The position numbers were made by a program, and so were the translations under genes. DNA of 64,000 nt from an uncultured Christensenella sp. Lineage in GTDB: Bacteria > Bacillota_A > Clostridia > Christensenellales > Borkfalkiaceae. The notes under the pieces were generated by a model, which was not told where the DNA came from, did not search any database, and was given only the letters and a program-made list of their open reading frames with translations. Positions 57,513-64,000 of this stretch are shown piece by piece. How positions within the stretch are numbered: the first letter of the stretch is position 1; each line of letters begins with the position of its first letter. The DNA lies in assembly GCA_910579295.1 (NCBI GenBank), contig CAJTTC010000010.1, positions 3,670 through 67,669 of the forward strand, read 5' to 3'.

Positions 57513-58895
57513 TTATCTGAGTTCGCCCTTAGCGCGGGGGAAGATAATAGTGTCGCGGATATTTCCCATACCCGTAGCATACATCAGTATTCTTTCAAGT
57601 CCAAGTCCGAAGCCGCTATGTGGAACAGAGCCGAACTTGCGCAAATCCATATAATTGTCGTAATCGCTCATCTTCATACCGCGGTCTTTAATGGCTTGCA
57701 TAAGCTTGTTGTAGTCGGCTTCGCGCTCACTGCAACCGATAATCTCGCCGACGCCGGGGACTAACAGGTCGGTGGCGGCAACCGTCTTTCCGTCGGGGTT
57801 TTGCTTCATATAGAATGATTTTTGCTCTTTCGGATAGTTGACGACGAACACGGGTTTGTTGTAAACCTCGTCGGTGAGATATCTTTCGTGCTCCGTCTGC
57901 AAATCGTTGCCCCATTCAACGGGGTAAACGAATTTCTTTCCGCTCTTTTTCAAAATATCAATAGCTTCGGTGTAGTCGACCTTAACAAACTCGTCGTCGA
58001 CGACCTTATGCAACTTAGCTCTCAGCCCCTTTTCATAAAACCTTTCAAGGAAAGCAATTTCGTCGGGACACTCGTCCAGAACGGCTTTAATAATATATTT
58101 GATAAATTCGGTTGCAATAGCAATAATATCGTCGATCTCGGCAAAGGCAACCTCGGGCTCGATTTGCCAGAACTCAGCCGCGTGACGGGTAGTGTTGCTG
58201 TTTTCCGCTCTGAAAGTAGGACCGAACGTATAAATTTTGCCGAACGCCAACGCCATAACTTCGCCTTCGAGCTGACCCGAAACGGTAAGTCCCGCGCTCT
58301 GACCGAAGAAGTCGTCCGCGTTATATTCGGCTTCCGACTTGTATTTAGCGTCGTAGCCTATCGTAGTAACCTTAAAAATCTTACCCGCGCCCTCGCAGTC
58401 GCTGCCCGTAATTATGGGTGTGTGGACGTAGAGGTATCCGCGCTCCTGAAAATATCTGTGAATGGCAAAGCTGAGCTTGCTCCTCACGCGGAATATGGCG
58501 TTAAACGTATTTGTGCGCACGCGGAGGTGGGGGAGAGTACGCAGATAGTCGAGCGAGGTTTTCGCCTTTTGTATGGGGTAATCGAGAGGGCAGTCGCCTA
58601 AAAGCGTAATGCTCTGCGCGTTGACTTCGATAGCCTGATTTTGGTTGAACGACTTAACGGCAGTACCTTCGATTTTAACCGAGCTTCCGACGCGCGTTGC
58701 GCCCTCGGGAATTTCGGTAAGCACGTTTTTGTCGATGACGACTTGCAGGTGGTTGAGCGTCGTGCCGTCGTTCAGCGCGATAAACGCCATATTTTTACTG
58801 TCGCGGTAGCTCTTAATCCAGCCGCAAACGGTAACTTTTTTGTCGAAGTATTCTTCGGGCTTTTGGGCAATCGCCTTAATATCTACGTGATTCAT
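57513..58895 (-). CDS. asnS: Asparaginyl-tRNA synthetase
   Basis: A 460-residue class IIb synthetase. N-terminal OB-fold anticodon domain (about 13-100), motif 2 FRAENSNTTRHAAEFWQIEP, and motif 3 GFGLGLERILMYATGM; the SGQLEGEVMALAFGKIYTFG region is AsnRS-like. It charges tRNA-Asn directly. I start at ATG 58895, 8 bases after GGAGG on the minus strand; a TTG three codons earlier is the alternative. Its presence means the archaeal-type AspRS need not supply Asn-tRNA. Confidence 0.95.
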   Translation of the reverse strand: MNHVDIKAIAQKPEEYFDKKVTVCGWIKSYRDSKNMAFIALNDGTTLNHLQVVIDKNVLTEIPEGATRVGSSVKIEGTAVKSFNQNQAIEVNAQSITLLGDCPLDYPIQKAKTSLDYLRTLPHLRVRTNTFNAIFRVRSKLSFAIHRYFQERGYLYVHTPIITGSDCEGAGKIFKVTTIGYDAKYKSEAEYNADDFFGQSAGLTVSGQLEGEVMALAFGKIYTFGPTFRAENSNTTRHAAEFWQIEPEVAFAEIDDIIAIATEFIKYIIKAVLDECPDEIAFLERFYEKGLRAKLHKVVDDEFVKVDYTEAIDILKKSGKKFVYPVEWGNDLQTEHERYLTDEVYNKPVFVVNYPKEQKSFYMKQNPDGKTVAATDLLVPGVGEIIGCSEREADYNKLMQAIKDRGMKMSDYDNYMDLRKFGSVPHSGFGLGLERILMYATGMGNIRDTIIFPRAKGELR

Positions 58896-58987
58896 TAAAA
58901 TCAACCTCCGTCAAATAACAGTTTTTACCATTAAAGTATAGCACTCAAGCAATTAAATATCAAGAAAAAAACGCCCCGAATAAAACT

Positions 58988-59509
58988 TTATTCGGAGTAG
59001 TAATTGTCTATACATTTCTGTATTATTATTTCGGCTTCCGCGCGGCTCAACACCTCGTGAACCGTAGTAACCTTGTGTTCAAGAGCCTTGTACACCTCGA
59101 AGAAGTGCATCATCTCTTCGTAAATGTGCGCGGGCAGCTCCTTAACGTCGTAATAATTATTATAGGTGGGATCGTTTACGGGTACGGCAATGACTTTCTC
59201 GTCGCTCTTACCGCCGTCAACCATAGTTATAATTCCTATGGGACGGCACTTGACAAGCGTCATAGGATAAATGGAATCCCCGCACAGCACTAAAACGTCC
59301 AACGGGTCGCCGTCGTCGGCGAGCGTCAGCGGAATAAACCCGTAGTTAGCGGGATAAACCGTCGAGGTGTACAGTATTCTGTCAAGTCGCAACAGCCCCG
59401 TTTCCTTGTCGATTTCATATTTGGCTTTGCACCCCTTGGGTATCTCTATCAGCGCGTCGAACTGCTCCTTTGCAACGTGCTCTCTTTTAAGTCCGCAATC
59501 GATTTTCAT
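58988..59509 (-). CDS. ppa: Inorganic pyrophosphatase (family I)
   Basis: A 173-residue type I pyrophosphatase. IEIPKGCKAKYEIDKETGLL, YPANYGFIPLTLADDGDPLD (with the metal-binding Asp cluster DDGDPLD) and DGGKSDEKVIAVPVND are conserved. It hydrolyses pyrophosphate and pulls biosynthesis forward. ATG follows AAGGAGATACTG on the minus strand. Single gene. Confidence 0.97.
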   Translation of the reverse strand: MKIDCGLKREHVAKEQFDALIEIPKGCKAKYEIDKETGLLRLDRILYTSTVYPANYGFIPLTLADDGDPLDVLVLCGDSIYPMTLVKCRPIGIITMVDGGKSDEKVIAVPVNDPTYNNYYDVKELPAHIYEEMMHFFEVYKALEHKVTTVHEVLSRAEAEIIIQKCIDNYYSE

Positions 59510-59656
59510 CAGTATCTCCTTTGATTGATTGTATAATAAACGCGCTTATTTGTCAATAGCCAAGGTCGTATTTGCCGTTCAGCCGCTTAATTCCTATTGA
59601 CAGGGTAGGAATTAACTGCTATAATTTGTAAAGGCTTAAAGTCACTGTCTATAAAT

Positions 59657-60055
59657 TTAAGGTTTAGGCGCAGTAAGCAGTTTTTCCTGCAACCTGGAAA
59701 GCTCTTCATTGCACCCGCAACGCGGCAAAACCTTGTTGACGGAGTAAAGCTCCTGCCCGAATCTGTACATTTCGTACACGGTAGCGCACAGCTTTTCGCC
59801 GAGAGGGGTGAGGGAATATTCGGTCTTCGGCGGCACGACGGGGTATAAAACGCGGTTGACTATGCCGTCGCGTTCAAGCTCTTTAAGCTGTTCCGAGAGC
59901 ATTTTCGGCGTGGCGGCAACCAACTTTGCAAGCTGATTGTAACGCAGAGTTCGCCCGACCAGATAATAGACAATATCTAATTTGTATTTGCCGCCGATAA
60001 CGGCGAGCGTTGCGTCCAGAGGACAACTGCACGATTTTAAAATTTCCTCGTCCAT
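59657..60055 (-). CDS. HxlR-family transcriptional regulator
   Basis: A 132-residue winged-helix regulator. The HxlR pattern is present: CPLDATLAVIGGKYKLDIVYYL (first cysteine near residue 11), RYNQLAKLVAATPKMLSEQL and VVPPKTEYSLTPLGEKL. Cysteines in CSCP and CGC may sense redox or electrophiles as in YodB/HypR. It is divergent from a nitroreductase, the standard arrangement for HxlR regulators of electrophile-detoxifying reductases, and a palindrome lies between the two. Confidence 0.9.
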   Translation of the reverse strand: MDEEILKSCSCPLDATLAVIGGKYKLDIVYYLVGRTLRYNQLAKLVAATPKMLSEQLKELERDGIVNRVLYPVVPPKTEYSLTPLGEKLCATVYEMYRFGQELYSVNKVLPRCGCNEELSRLQEKLLTAPKP

Positions 60056-60103
60056 AGCGCGTAAATCTCCCGCGGGTTATTAACTTTCAAAAAGGATAGT
60101 ATT

Positions 60104-60149
60104 GCACTTTAAAGTGCGTTCTTGACATTTTTAAAGCTTATGGTATTAT
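60104..60149 (+). promoter_or_regulatory. Nitroreductase promoter with HxlR-type palindrome
   Basis: GCACTTTAAAGTGC (60104-60117) is a perfect 14-bp palindrome, ending 4 bases before the -35 TTGACA (60122-60127). A 16-base spacer leads to TATTAT (60144-60149). The divergent HxlR regulator is the obvious candidate to bind it. Confidence 0.65.
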
Positions 60150-60218
60150 ATAGTCAAGTTGATAAATTTGTCAAGATAAAATAAAAAATTCGGAGCAAAA
60201 TTCCGAACGGAGGATAAT

Positions 60219-60734
60219 TTGAATTTCAGTAATTTGGCAGAATCCCGCTATTCGGTGCGGGCGTTTAAGGATAAAGCGGTGGAGGACGACAAGCTGCAAA
60301 TAATTTTACAGGCGGCTCGGGTTGCGCCCACGGCGTGCAACAGGCAGCCTCAGCGGCTCTATGTCGTGCGCAGTGCGGAGGCTATCGCAAGGTTGAGCGG
60401 CGTTACGCGCTTTACTTTCGGAGCGGGCACGGTGATCGTGTTTACGTCCAAGGTCGGCGAGGAGTGGAAAAACCCGTTTACCGAGGAGTATCACACGTGT
60501 GAAATAGACGTTTCGATTGTGTGCACGCACGCTATGTTGCAGGCTTGGGAGTTGGGCATAGGCTCGTGCTGGGTGGGGTACTTCGACCCCGACAAGGTGC
60601 GCCTTGCGTTGGGGCTACCCGAAGATGAAAAGATAATCGCGCTTCTGCCGCTCGGATATCCCGCGGACGACAGTAAGCCCGCAAGCGGTCATTACGCGAA
60701 TAAGCCTCTCGAAAGTATGGTAAAATACCTGTAA
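60219..60734 (+). CDS. Nitroreductase-family protein
   Basis: A 171-residue FMN-dependent nitroreductase, short form. The N-terminal ESRYSVRAFKDKAVEDDKL with the FMN-binding RxxVRxF region, ARVAPTACNRQPQRLYVV, and IGSCWVGYFDPDKVR are conserved. It probably reduces quinones or electrophiles with NAD(P)H. The start is TTG 60219, 5 bases after GGAGG. Control by the divergent HxlR regulator is likely. Confidence 0.9.
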   Translation: MNFSNLAESRYSVRAFKDKAVEDDKLQIILQAARVAPTACNRQPQRLYVVRSAEAIARLSGVTRFTFGAGTVIVFTSKVGEEWKNPFTEEYHTCEIDVSIVCTHAMLQAWELGIGSCWVGYFDPDKVRLALGLPEDEKIIALLPLGYPADDSKPASGHYANKPLESMVKYL

Positions 60735-60749
60735 CTAGGGAGATTGGAT

Positions 60750-63305
60750 TTGGATAAGAATTTTGATATAACGGGAATGACTTGTTCGGCGTGTTCGTCG
60801 GGAATAGAGCGCGCCGTATGCAAGCTTGAAGGCGTTGAAAAGGCGGAAGTCAGCCTCATGGGCAAGAGTATGCGCGTGGAGTTTGACGAAAGCAAAACGG
60901 ACGGCGAAAAATTGCAGGAAACAATAATTGACTGCGTAGTATCCCTCGGTTACGGCATTTTCGACGAGGGAGAAGCTCCTGCCGAAACGGAAAAAAACGA
61001 CGATAAAAAGCTGTTTATCCGCTTTATAATTTCGGTGTGCTTACTCGTGCCGCTGTTGTACGTTTCGATGGGACATATGGTGGGGTTGCCCATTCCGTTT
61101 TTCATTGACCCGACCAAGGGTTACGCGCAGTGGTTCGCGCTCTGGCAGTGCGTGCTTACGGCGGCGGTAATCGGCGTAAACTACAAATTTTTCTCAAAGG
61201 GCTTTATGGCTCTTATCAAGCGCGTGCCCAATATGGATACGCTGGTTGCGCTTGGCGCGGGCGTGTCGTTCGTCTACTCTCTTGTGCTTACGGTGCTCGT
61301 CTTTATAGGCGCTTACAACGGCAACCAAGCGTGGCACGGTATGCATATGGATTTGCATTTCGAGAGCGCGGCGACGATACTTACGCTTGTCACGGTGGGC
61401 AAGTGGCTTGAAGAGAAGTCAAAGAAAAAGACGGGCAACGAGATTGAAAAGCTGTTGCGCCTCGCCCCCGACTCGGTGACCATAGAGGTCGACGGCGAGC
61501 GGCGCAGCGTGCCCGTAAAGAGCGTTAAGGCGGGGGATATCGCCGTTGTAATGCAGGGCGACTATATCCCCGTGGACGGCATTGTTACGGAGGGGCACGG
61601 CTTTGTCGATAAGTCGGCTATTACGGGCGAGAGTATGCCCGTTGAAGTGACCGTCGGCGACAGGGTGACTACGGCTTCTGTAAACACGGGCGGCGTAATT
61701 AAGGTGCGGGCAGAGAAGGTCGGCGGGCAGACGACGCTTGCGCAGATTATAAAAATGGTGAGGCAGGCGGGCGCGTCGAAAGCTCCGATACAGAAGTTTG
61801 CCGACAAGGTTGCGGGCATATTCGTCCCCTTGGTTACGGCTATCGCGCTCATAACGTTCGTCGTCTGGCTGTTGATTGACGGCGCGTTCGTGCCCGAGCA
61901 CTGCGTAACCTACTCGATATCGGTGCTCGTCGTGTCCTGCCCCTGCGCTTTGGGCTTGGCAACTCCCGTCGCTATAATGACGGCTACGGGCAAGGCGGCG
62001 TCGCTCGGAGTGCTTTACAAGGACGCGGACAGCTTACAGCGCACAAGAGAGATAAATTGCGTGCTTCTCGACAAGACCGCAACAATAACAGAGGGCAAGC
62101 CGCAGGTGTCCGACTTGCTGACTTTCGGTATGGACGAAGCGGCTGTTAGGGATATAGCGGGAGGAATTGAAAGCTGTTCCAACCACCCGCTTGCAAAGTG
62201 CATCGCCGAATACTGCGGAGCGGGCGTTCCCGTCACGGATTTCGAGTACGTAGTTGGTAAGGGCGCGGTTGCCGTGTACAACGGGGTAAAGTATCGCTTA
62301 GGTAACGCCGCTCTGATAAACGCGGGCGGAATTAAAATACGCAAAAACGTCGAGGAAGAGGCGAAGCGGCTTGCCGGTCAGGGTAAGACGGTTATGTACC
62401 TTGCCGACGACAAAAACGTCGTTGCGCTGTTGGCGGTTATTGATAAGATTAAGGAAACGAGCGCGGAGGCGGTTGAGATGTTGAAGAGCCGCGGCGTAAA
62501 GCTGGCGATGCTGACGGGCGACGGCAAGGTTGCGGCTTCGGCGGTTGCGCACAGCGTCGGCATCGACGACTATCTGTCCGAGGTGTTGCCCGAGGATAAG
62601 CTGAAAGCCGTTGAGAATATGCAGAAGGCGGGCGCGGTAGTGGCAATGGTCGGCGACGGCATAAACGACAGCCCCGCACTCAAAGCGGCGGACGTCGGCA
62701 TAGCCATAGGCGACGGCACGGACGTGGCTATCGACAGCGCGGGCGTAGTGCTTGTCGGCGGCGATTTGCGCGCTCTCGACACCGCCATAGACCTAAGCCG
62801 CGCAACCGTGCGCAACATAAAGCAAAACCTGTTCTGGGCGTTCTTCTACAACGCGGTTATGATTCCCGTGGCGGCGGGCGCGTTCGTGTGGACGGGCTTG
62901 CGCTTCAACCCTATGTGGGCGGCGCTGTGTATGAGTCTTAGCTCGCTCTTCGTGGTGGGCAACGCGCTCAGATTGCTGTACTATAAAAATAAAAGGTTAA
63001 AGATTAAAAATATCGCGGCGGGCGGCGAAGATAACGGCGCGCCCGTTGTCGAAGAAAAAGAAATAATAAAAACCGAAGGAGATAATGAAATGAAAAAGCT
63101 GATTAAGGTAGAGGGAATGTGTTGCGAGCACTGCGCGGCGAGAGTGGAAAAAGCTCTTTCCGCATTGGGCGGCGTGGTCTCCGCGGACGTAAAGCTCAAA
63201 AAAAATCTGGCGGTTGTGCGCAGCCGCGAGGAGATTGACGACGGTCAGATAACTCGCGTTATAGAAGAGGCGGGCTATAAGGTAGCGGGTATAGAAACGA
63301 AATGA
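60750..63305 (+). CDS. copA: Copper-exporting P-type ATPase fused to a CopZ-like domain
   Basis: An 851-residue P1B ATPase. An N-terminal heavy-metal domain has GMTCSAC (Cys12, Cys15). Eight membrane segments, the actuator ITGES, the ion-binding CPC at 397-399 (CPCALGLATPVAIM), the HP motif SNHPLA and GDGINDSPALKAADVGIAIG all follow. The phosphorylation motif reads DKTAT (Asp441 to Thr445), not DKTGT. After the last membrane segment comes a linker and a second metal-binding domain, EGMCCEHCAARVEKAL, with its own internal start. The start is TTG 60750, with GGGAGA upstream (TTG 60744 is closer). It pumps Cu+ out of the cytosol. Confidence 0.93.
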   Translation: MDKNFDITGMTCSACSSGIERAVCKLEGVEKAEVSLMGKSMRVEFDESKTDGEKLQETIIDCVVSLGYGIFDEGEAPAETEKNDDKKLFIRFIISVCLLVPLLYVSMGHMVGLPIPFFIDPTKGYAQWFALWQCVLTAAVIGVNYKFFSKGFMALIKRVPNMDTLVALGAGVSFVYSLVLTVLVFIGAYNGNQAWHGMHMDLHFESAATILTLVTVGKWLEEKSKKKTGNEIEKLLRLAPDSVTIEVDGERRSVPVKSVKAGDIAVVMQGDYIPVDGIVTEGHGFVDKSAITGESMPVEVTVGDRVTTASVNTGGVIKVRAEKVGGQTTLAQIIKMVRQAGASKAPIQKFADKVAGIFVPLVTAIALITFVVWLLIDGAFVPEHCVTYSISVLVVSCPCALGLATPVAIMTATGKAASLGVLYKDADSLQRTREINCVLLDKTATITEGKPQVSDLLTFGMDEAAVRDIAGGIESCSNHPLAKCIAEYCGAGVPVTDFEYVVGKGAVAVYNGVKYRLGNAALINAGGIKIRKNVEEEAKRLAGQGKTVMYLADDKNVVALLAVIDKIKETSAEAVEMLKSRGVKLAMLTGDGKVAASAVAHSVGIDDYLSEVLPEDKLKAVENMQKAGAVVAMVGDGINDSPALKAADVGIAIGDGTDVAIDSAGVVLVGGDLRALDTAIDLSRATVRNIKQNLFWAFFYNAVMIPVAAGAFVWTGLRFNPMWAALCMSLSSLFVVGNALRLLYYKNKRLKIKNIAAGGEDNGAPVVEEKEIIKTEGDNEMKKLIKVEGMCCEHCAARVEKALSALGGVVSADVKLKKNLAVVRSREEIDDGQITRVIEEAGYKVAGIETK
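63090..63305 (+). CDS. Possible separately translated CopZ-like copper chaperone (internal start)
   Basis: In frame within the copA tail, AAGGAG at 63076-63081 lies 8 bases before ATG 63090. Initiation there gives a 71-residue protein, MKKLIKVEGMCCEHCAARVE and onward, the size and sequence of a complete CopZ metallochaperone. The same nucleotides thus could give both a fused C-terminal domain and a free chaperone. Direct evidence of internal initiation is lacking. Confidence 0.5.
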   Translation: MKKLIKVEGMCCEHCAARVEKALSALGGVVSADVKLKKNLAVVRSREEIDDGQITRVIEEAGYKVAGIETK

Positions 63306-63356
63306 CAAATCTTTTGCCATTGTGACAAGATAAGCTAAAAAGTCATATTGACGGTA

Positions 63357-63386
63357 GCTCATATCACCCTGTATAATTGCGTTGTA
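63357..63386 (+). promoter_or_regulatory. Promoter of the ArsR-family gene
   Basis: TTGACG, an 18-base spacer and TATAAT (about 63348-63377) precede the ArsR gene; AAGGAGG lies 7 bases before its ATG. Confidence 0.6.
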
Positions 63387-63399
63387 AGGAGGTTTAATT

Positions 63400-63738
63400 A
63401 TGCAGGATATGATGTTACTTGACAGACGAATGACGGAATTGGTGAGGGAGTACGTGCCCGAGGGCGACGTTTTGGACAGCATAACCTGCTTTTTTGCAGT
63501 GTTTGCCGACCCCACGCGCGTCAGAATGCTGTCCGCGCTCGCCATTTCCGAAATGTGCGTAACCGATTTGTCGCGGGTGCTCGAAATCAATCAGACCACC
63601 GTATCTCATCAATTGCGGCTGTTAAAGAATTTGGGTATAGTCAAGTGCGAGCGTATGGGCAAAATAATCACCTATTCGCTTGTAAACGACACAGTAAACG
63701 ACGTTATGTTAAAGGGCGTTGAGTTTTTGGGGTGCTGA
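63400..63738 (+). CDS. ArsR-family metal-responsive repressor
   Basis: A 112-residue winged-helix protein. DPTRVRMLSALAISEMCVTDLSRVLEI with the ArsR motif (C-V-T-D-L), then NQTTVSHQLRLLKNLGIVKC and ERMGKIITYSL form the recognition helix and wing. The pair of cysteines in ITCF and EMCVTD may bind metal. It follows copA with its own promoter; control of copA or of a downstream metal gene outside the window is likely. Confidence 0.88.
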   Translation: MQDMMLLDRRMTELVREYVPEGDVLDSITCFFAVFADPTRVRMLSALAISEMCVTDLSRVLEINQTTVSHQLRLLKNLGIVKCERMGKIITYSLVNDTVNDVMLKGVEFLGC

Positions 63739-64000
63739 TAAATGCTTATTGCGACACGGGCGCATATTTGAAATCGGGCGTTTAAAGCCCGGTAAATCGA
63801 CGTGTGGGTAAAAATTTCTCTTCGCCGGAACGTCGGAATGTCGCCCGGGCAAAAATTATTATTTTCAAAAAGGTGAATTGTCAAGTTAATTTTGTCAAAA
63901 AGTTTTAAAAATTTTTATTGTCAAGGAAATTGTAGTTAAATTATACCCGTATAGAGAGGGTGAACCCTCTCTATACGGGCGTTTTTGTCCTTGCCGGTTA
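63739..64000 (+). other. Non-coding end of window: hairpins, TTGTCAA repeats, promoter
   Basis: No gene is visible in the last 260 bases. There is a hairpin CGGGC/GCCCG near 63776-63795 inside a longer GCGACA/TGTCGC arc; three TTGTCAA copies at 63878, 63892 and 63918; a promoter TTGTCA-17-TTATAC at 63918-63946; and right on its start site a long perfect hairpin, CCCGTATAGAGAGGG with its complement (63946-63979), followed by TTTTT. The window ends before the next gene. Confidence 0.5.

Noticed and set aside
57822..58601. 259-codon open frame on the plus strand inside asnS
   Set aside because: Antisense shadow of a strongly conserved synthetase; no ribosome binding site.
1..64000. CRISPR array, insertion sequence or prophage
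   Set aside because: No regularly spaced repeat series, no transposase, integrase or phage structural genes were seen on either strand.

Overview
The window is one continuous bacterial chromosome segment of roughly 50% GC. It is densely packed, with most genes on the + strand, and it carries no insertion sequence, prophage or CRISPR array. Gene content points to an anaerobic, fermentative member of the Clostridia: a dgt-dnaG-rpoD-trmK-Nif3 block, an NfnAB-like ferredoxin:NADP+ transhydrogenase, pta-ackA, pyruvate formate-lyase, SpoVAC, an archaeal-type aspartyl-tRNA synthetase, DUF4364 and TSCPD proteins, TmcAL, and ZTP and preQ1-I riboswitches. An uncultured gut Christensenellales-like organism is my best guess, but the sequence alone does not prove it.

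Layout. 1-10.4 kb: Cof-type phosphatase (cut by the window edge), U32 protein, MutS2, an atypical polysaccharide deacetylase, M16 peptidase, two DNA base-repair enzymes and Tex. 10.4-16.4 kb: acyl carrier protein, a ZIP metal transporter behind a perfect inverted repeat, a free-standing structured RNA candidate, a lipoprotein/membrane-protein pair, an SDR and a lone SpoVAC. 16.4-20 kb: a ZTP riboswitch controlling pflA, a thioredoxin-like gene and a pyruvate formate-lyase split into a 677-residue body and a separate 76-residue glycyl-radical domain. 20-26 kb: a degenerate metallo-beta-lactamase-fold protein and the shikimate operon aroC-B-E-Q-K with an SDR. 26-33 kb: replication and sigma-factor operon and associated genes. 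32.8-36.7 kb: a minus-strand structured RNA candidate divergent from aspS, pyruvate kinase and rnpB. 36.7-44.7 kb: XRE membrane regulator, TmcAL, pta-ackA, DUF177-rpmF and nfnAB. 44.7-46.5 kb: an AT-rich regulator cassette with an operator array, then TSCPD and DUF4364. 46.6-53.9 kb: Nudix hydrolase, a Cys-rich small protein, ECF S component with coaX, homoserine dehydrogenase, ATP-grasp ligase and flotillin. 54-57.4 kb: a complete preQ1 operon (queD-queE-folE-queC-queF) under a preQ1-I riboswitch, bracketed by a 20-bp direct repeat and tRNA-Ser. 57.5-64 kb: asnS, ppa, HxlR regulator with divergent nitroreductase, a CopA-CopZ fusion and an ArsR regulator.

Metabolic reading. Pyruvate kinase, Pfl, Pta and AckA together give pyruvate to acetate plus formate with ATP. 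NfnAB would balance NADH, NADPH and ferredoxin. The ZTP switch would couple Pfl, a source of formate for one-carbon metabolism, to folate and purine status.

The points most worth a second look are the cleanly split pyruvate formate-lyase, two unassigned structured RNAs with their own promoters and terminators, the CopA-CopZ fusion with an internal ribosome binding site and a DKTA phosphorylation motif, and the small XRE/operator cassette. All coordinates and motifs were read by eye, and no database or folding program was run.
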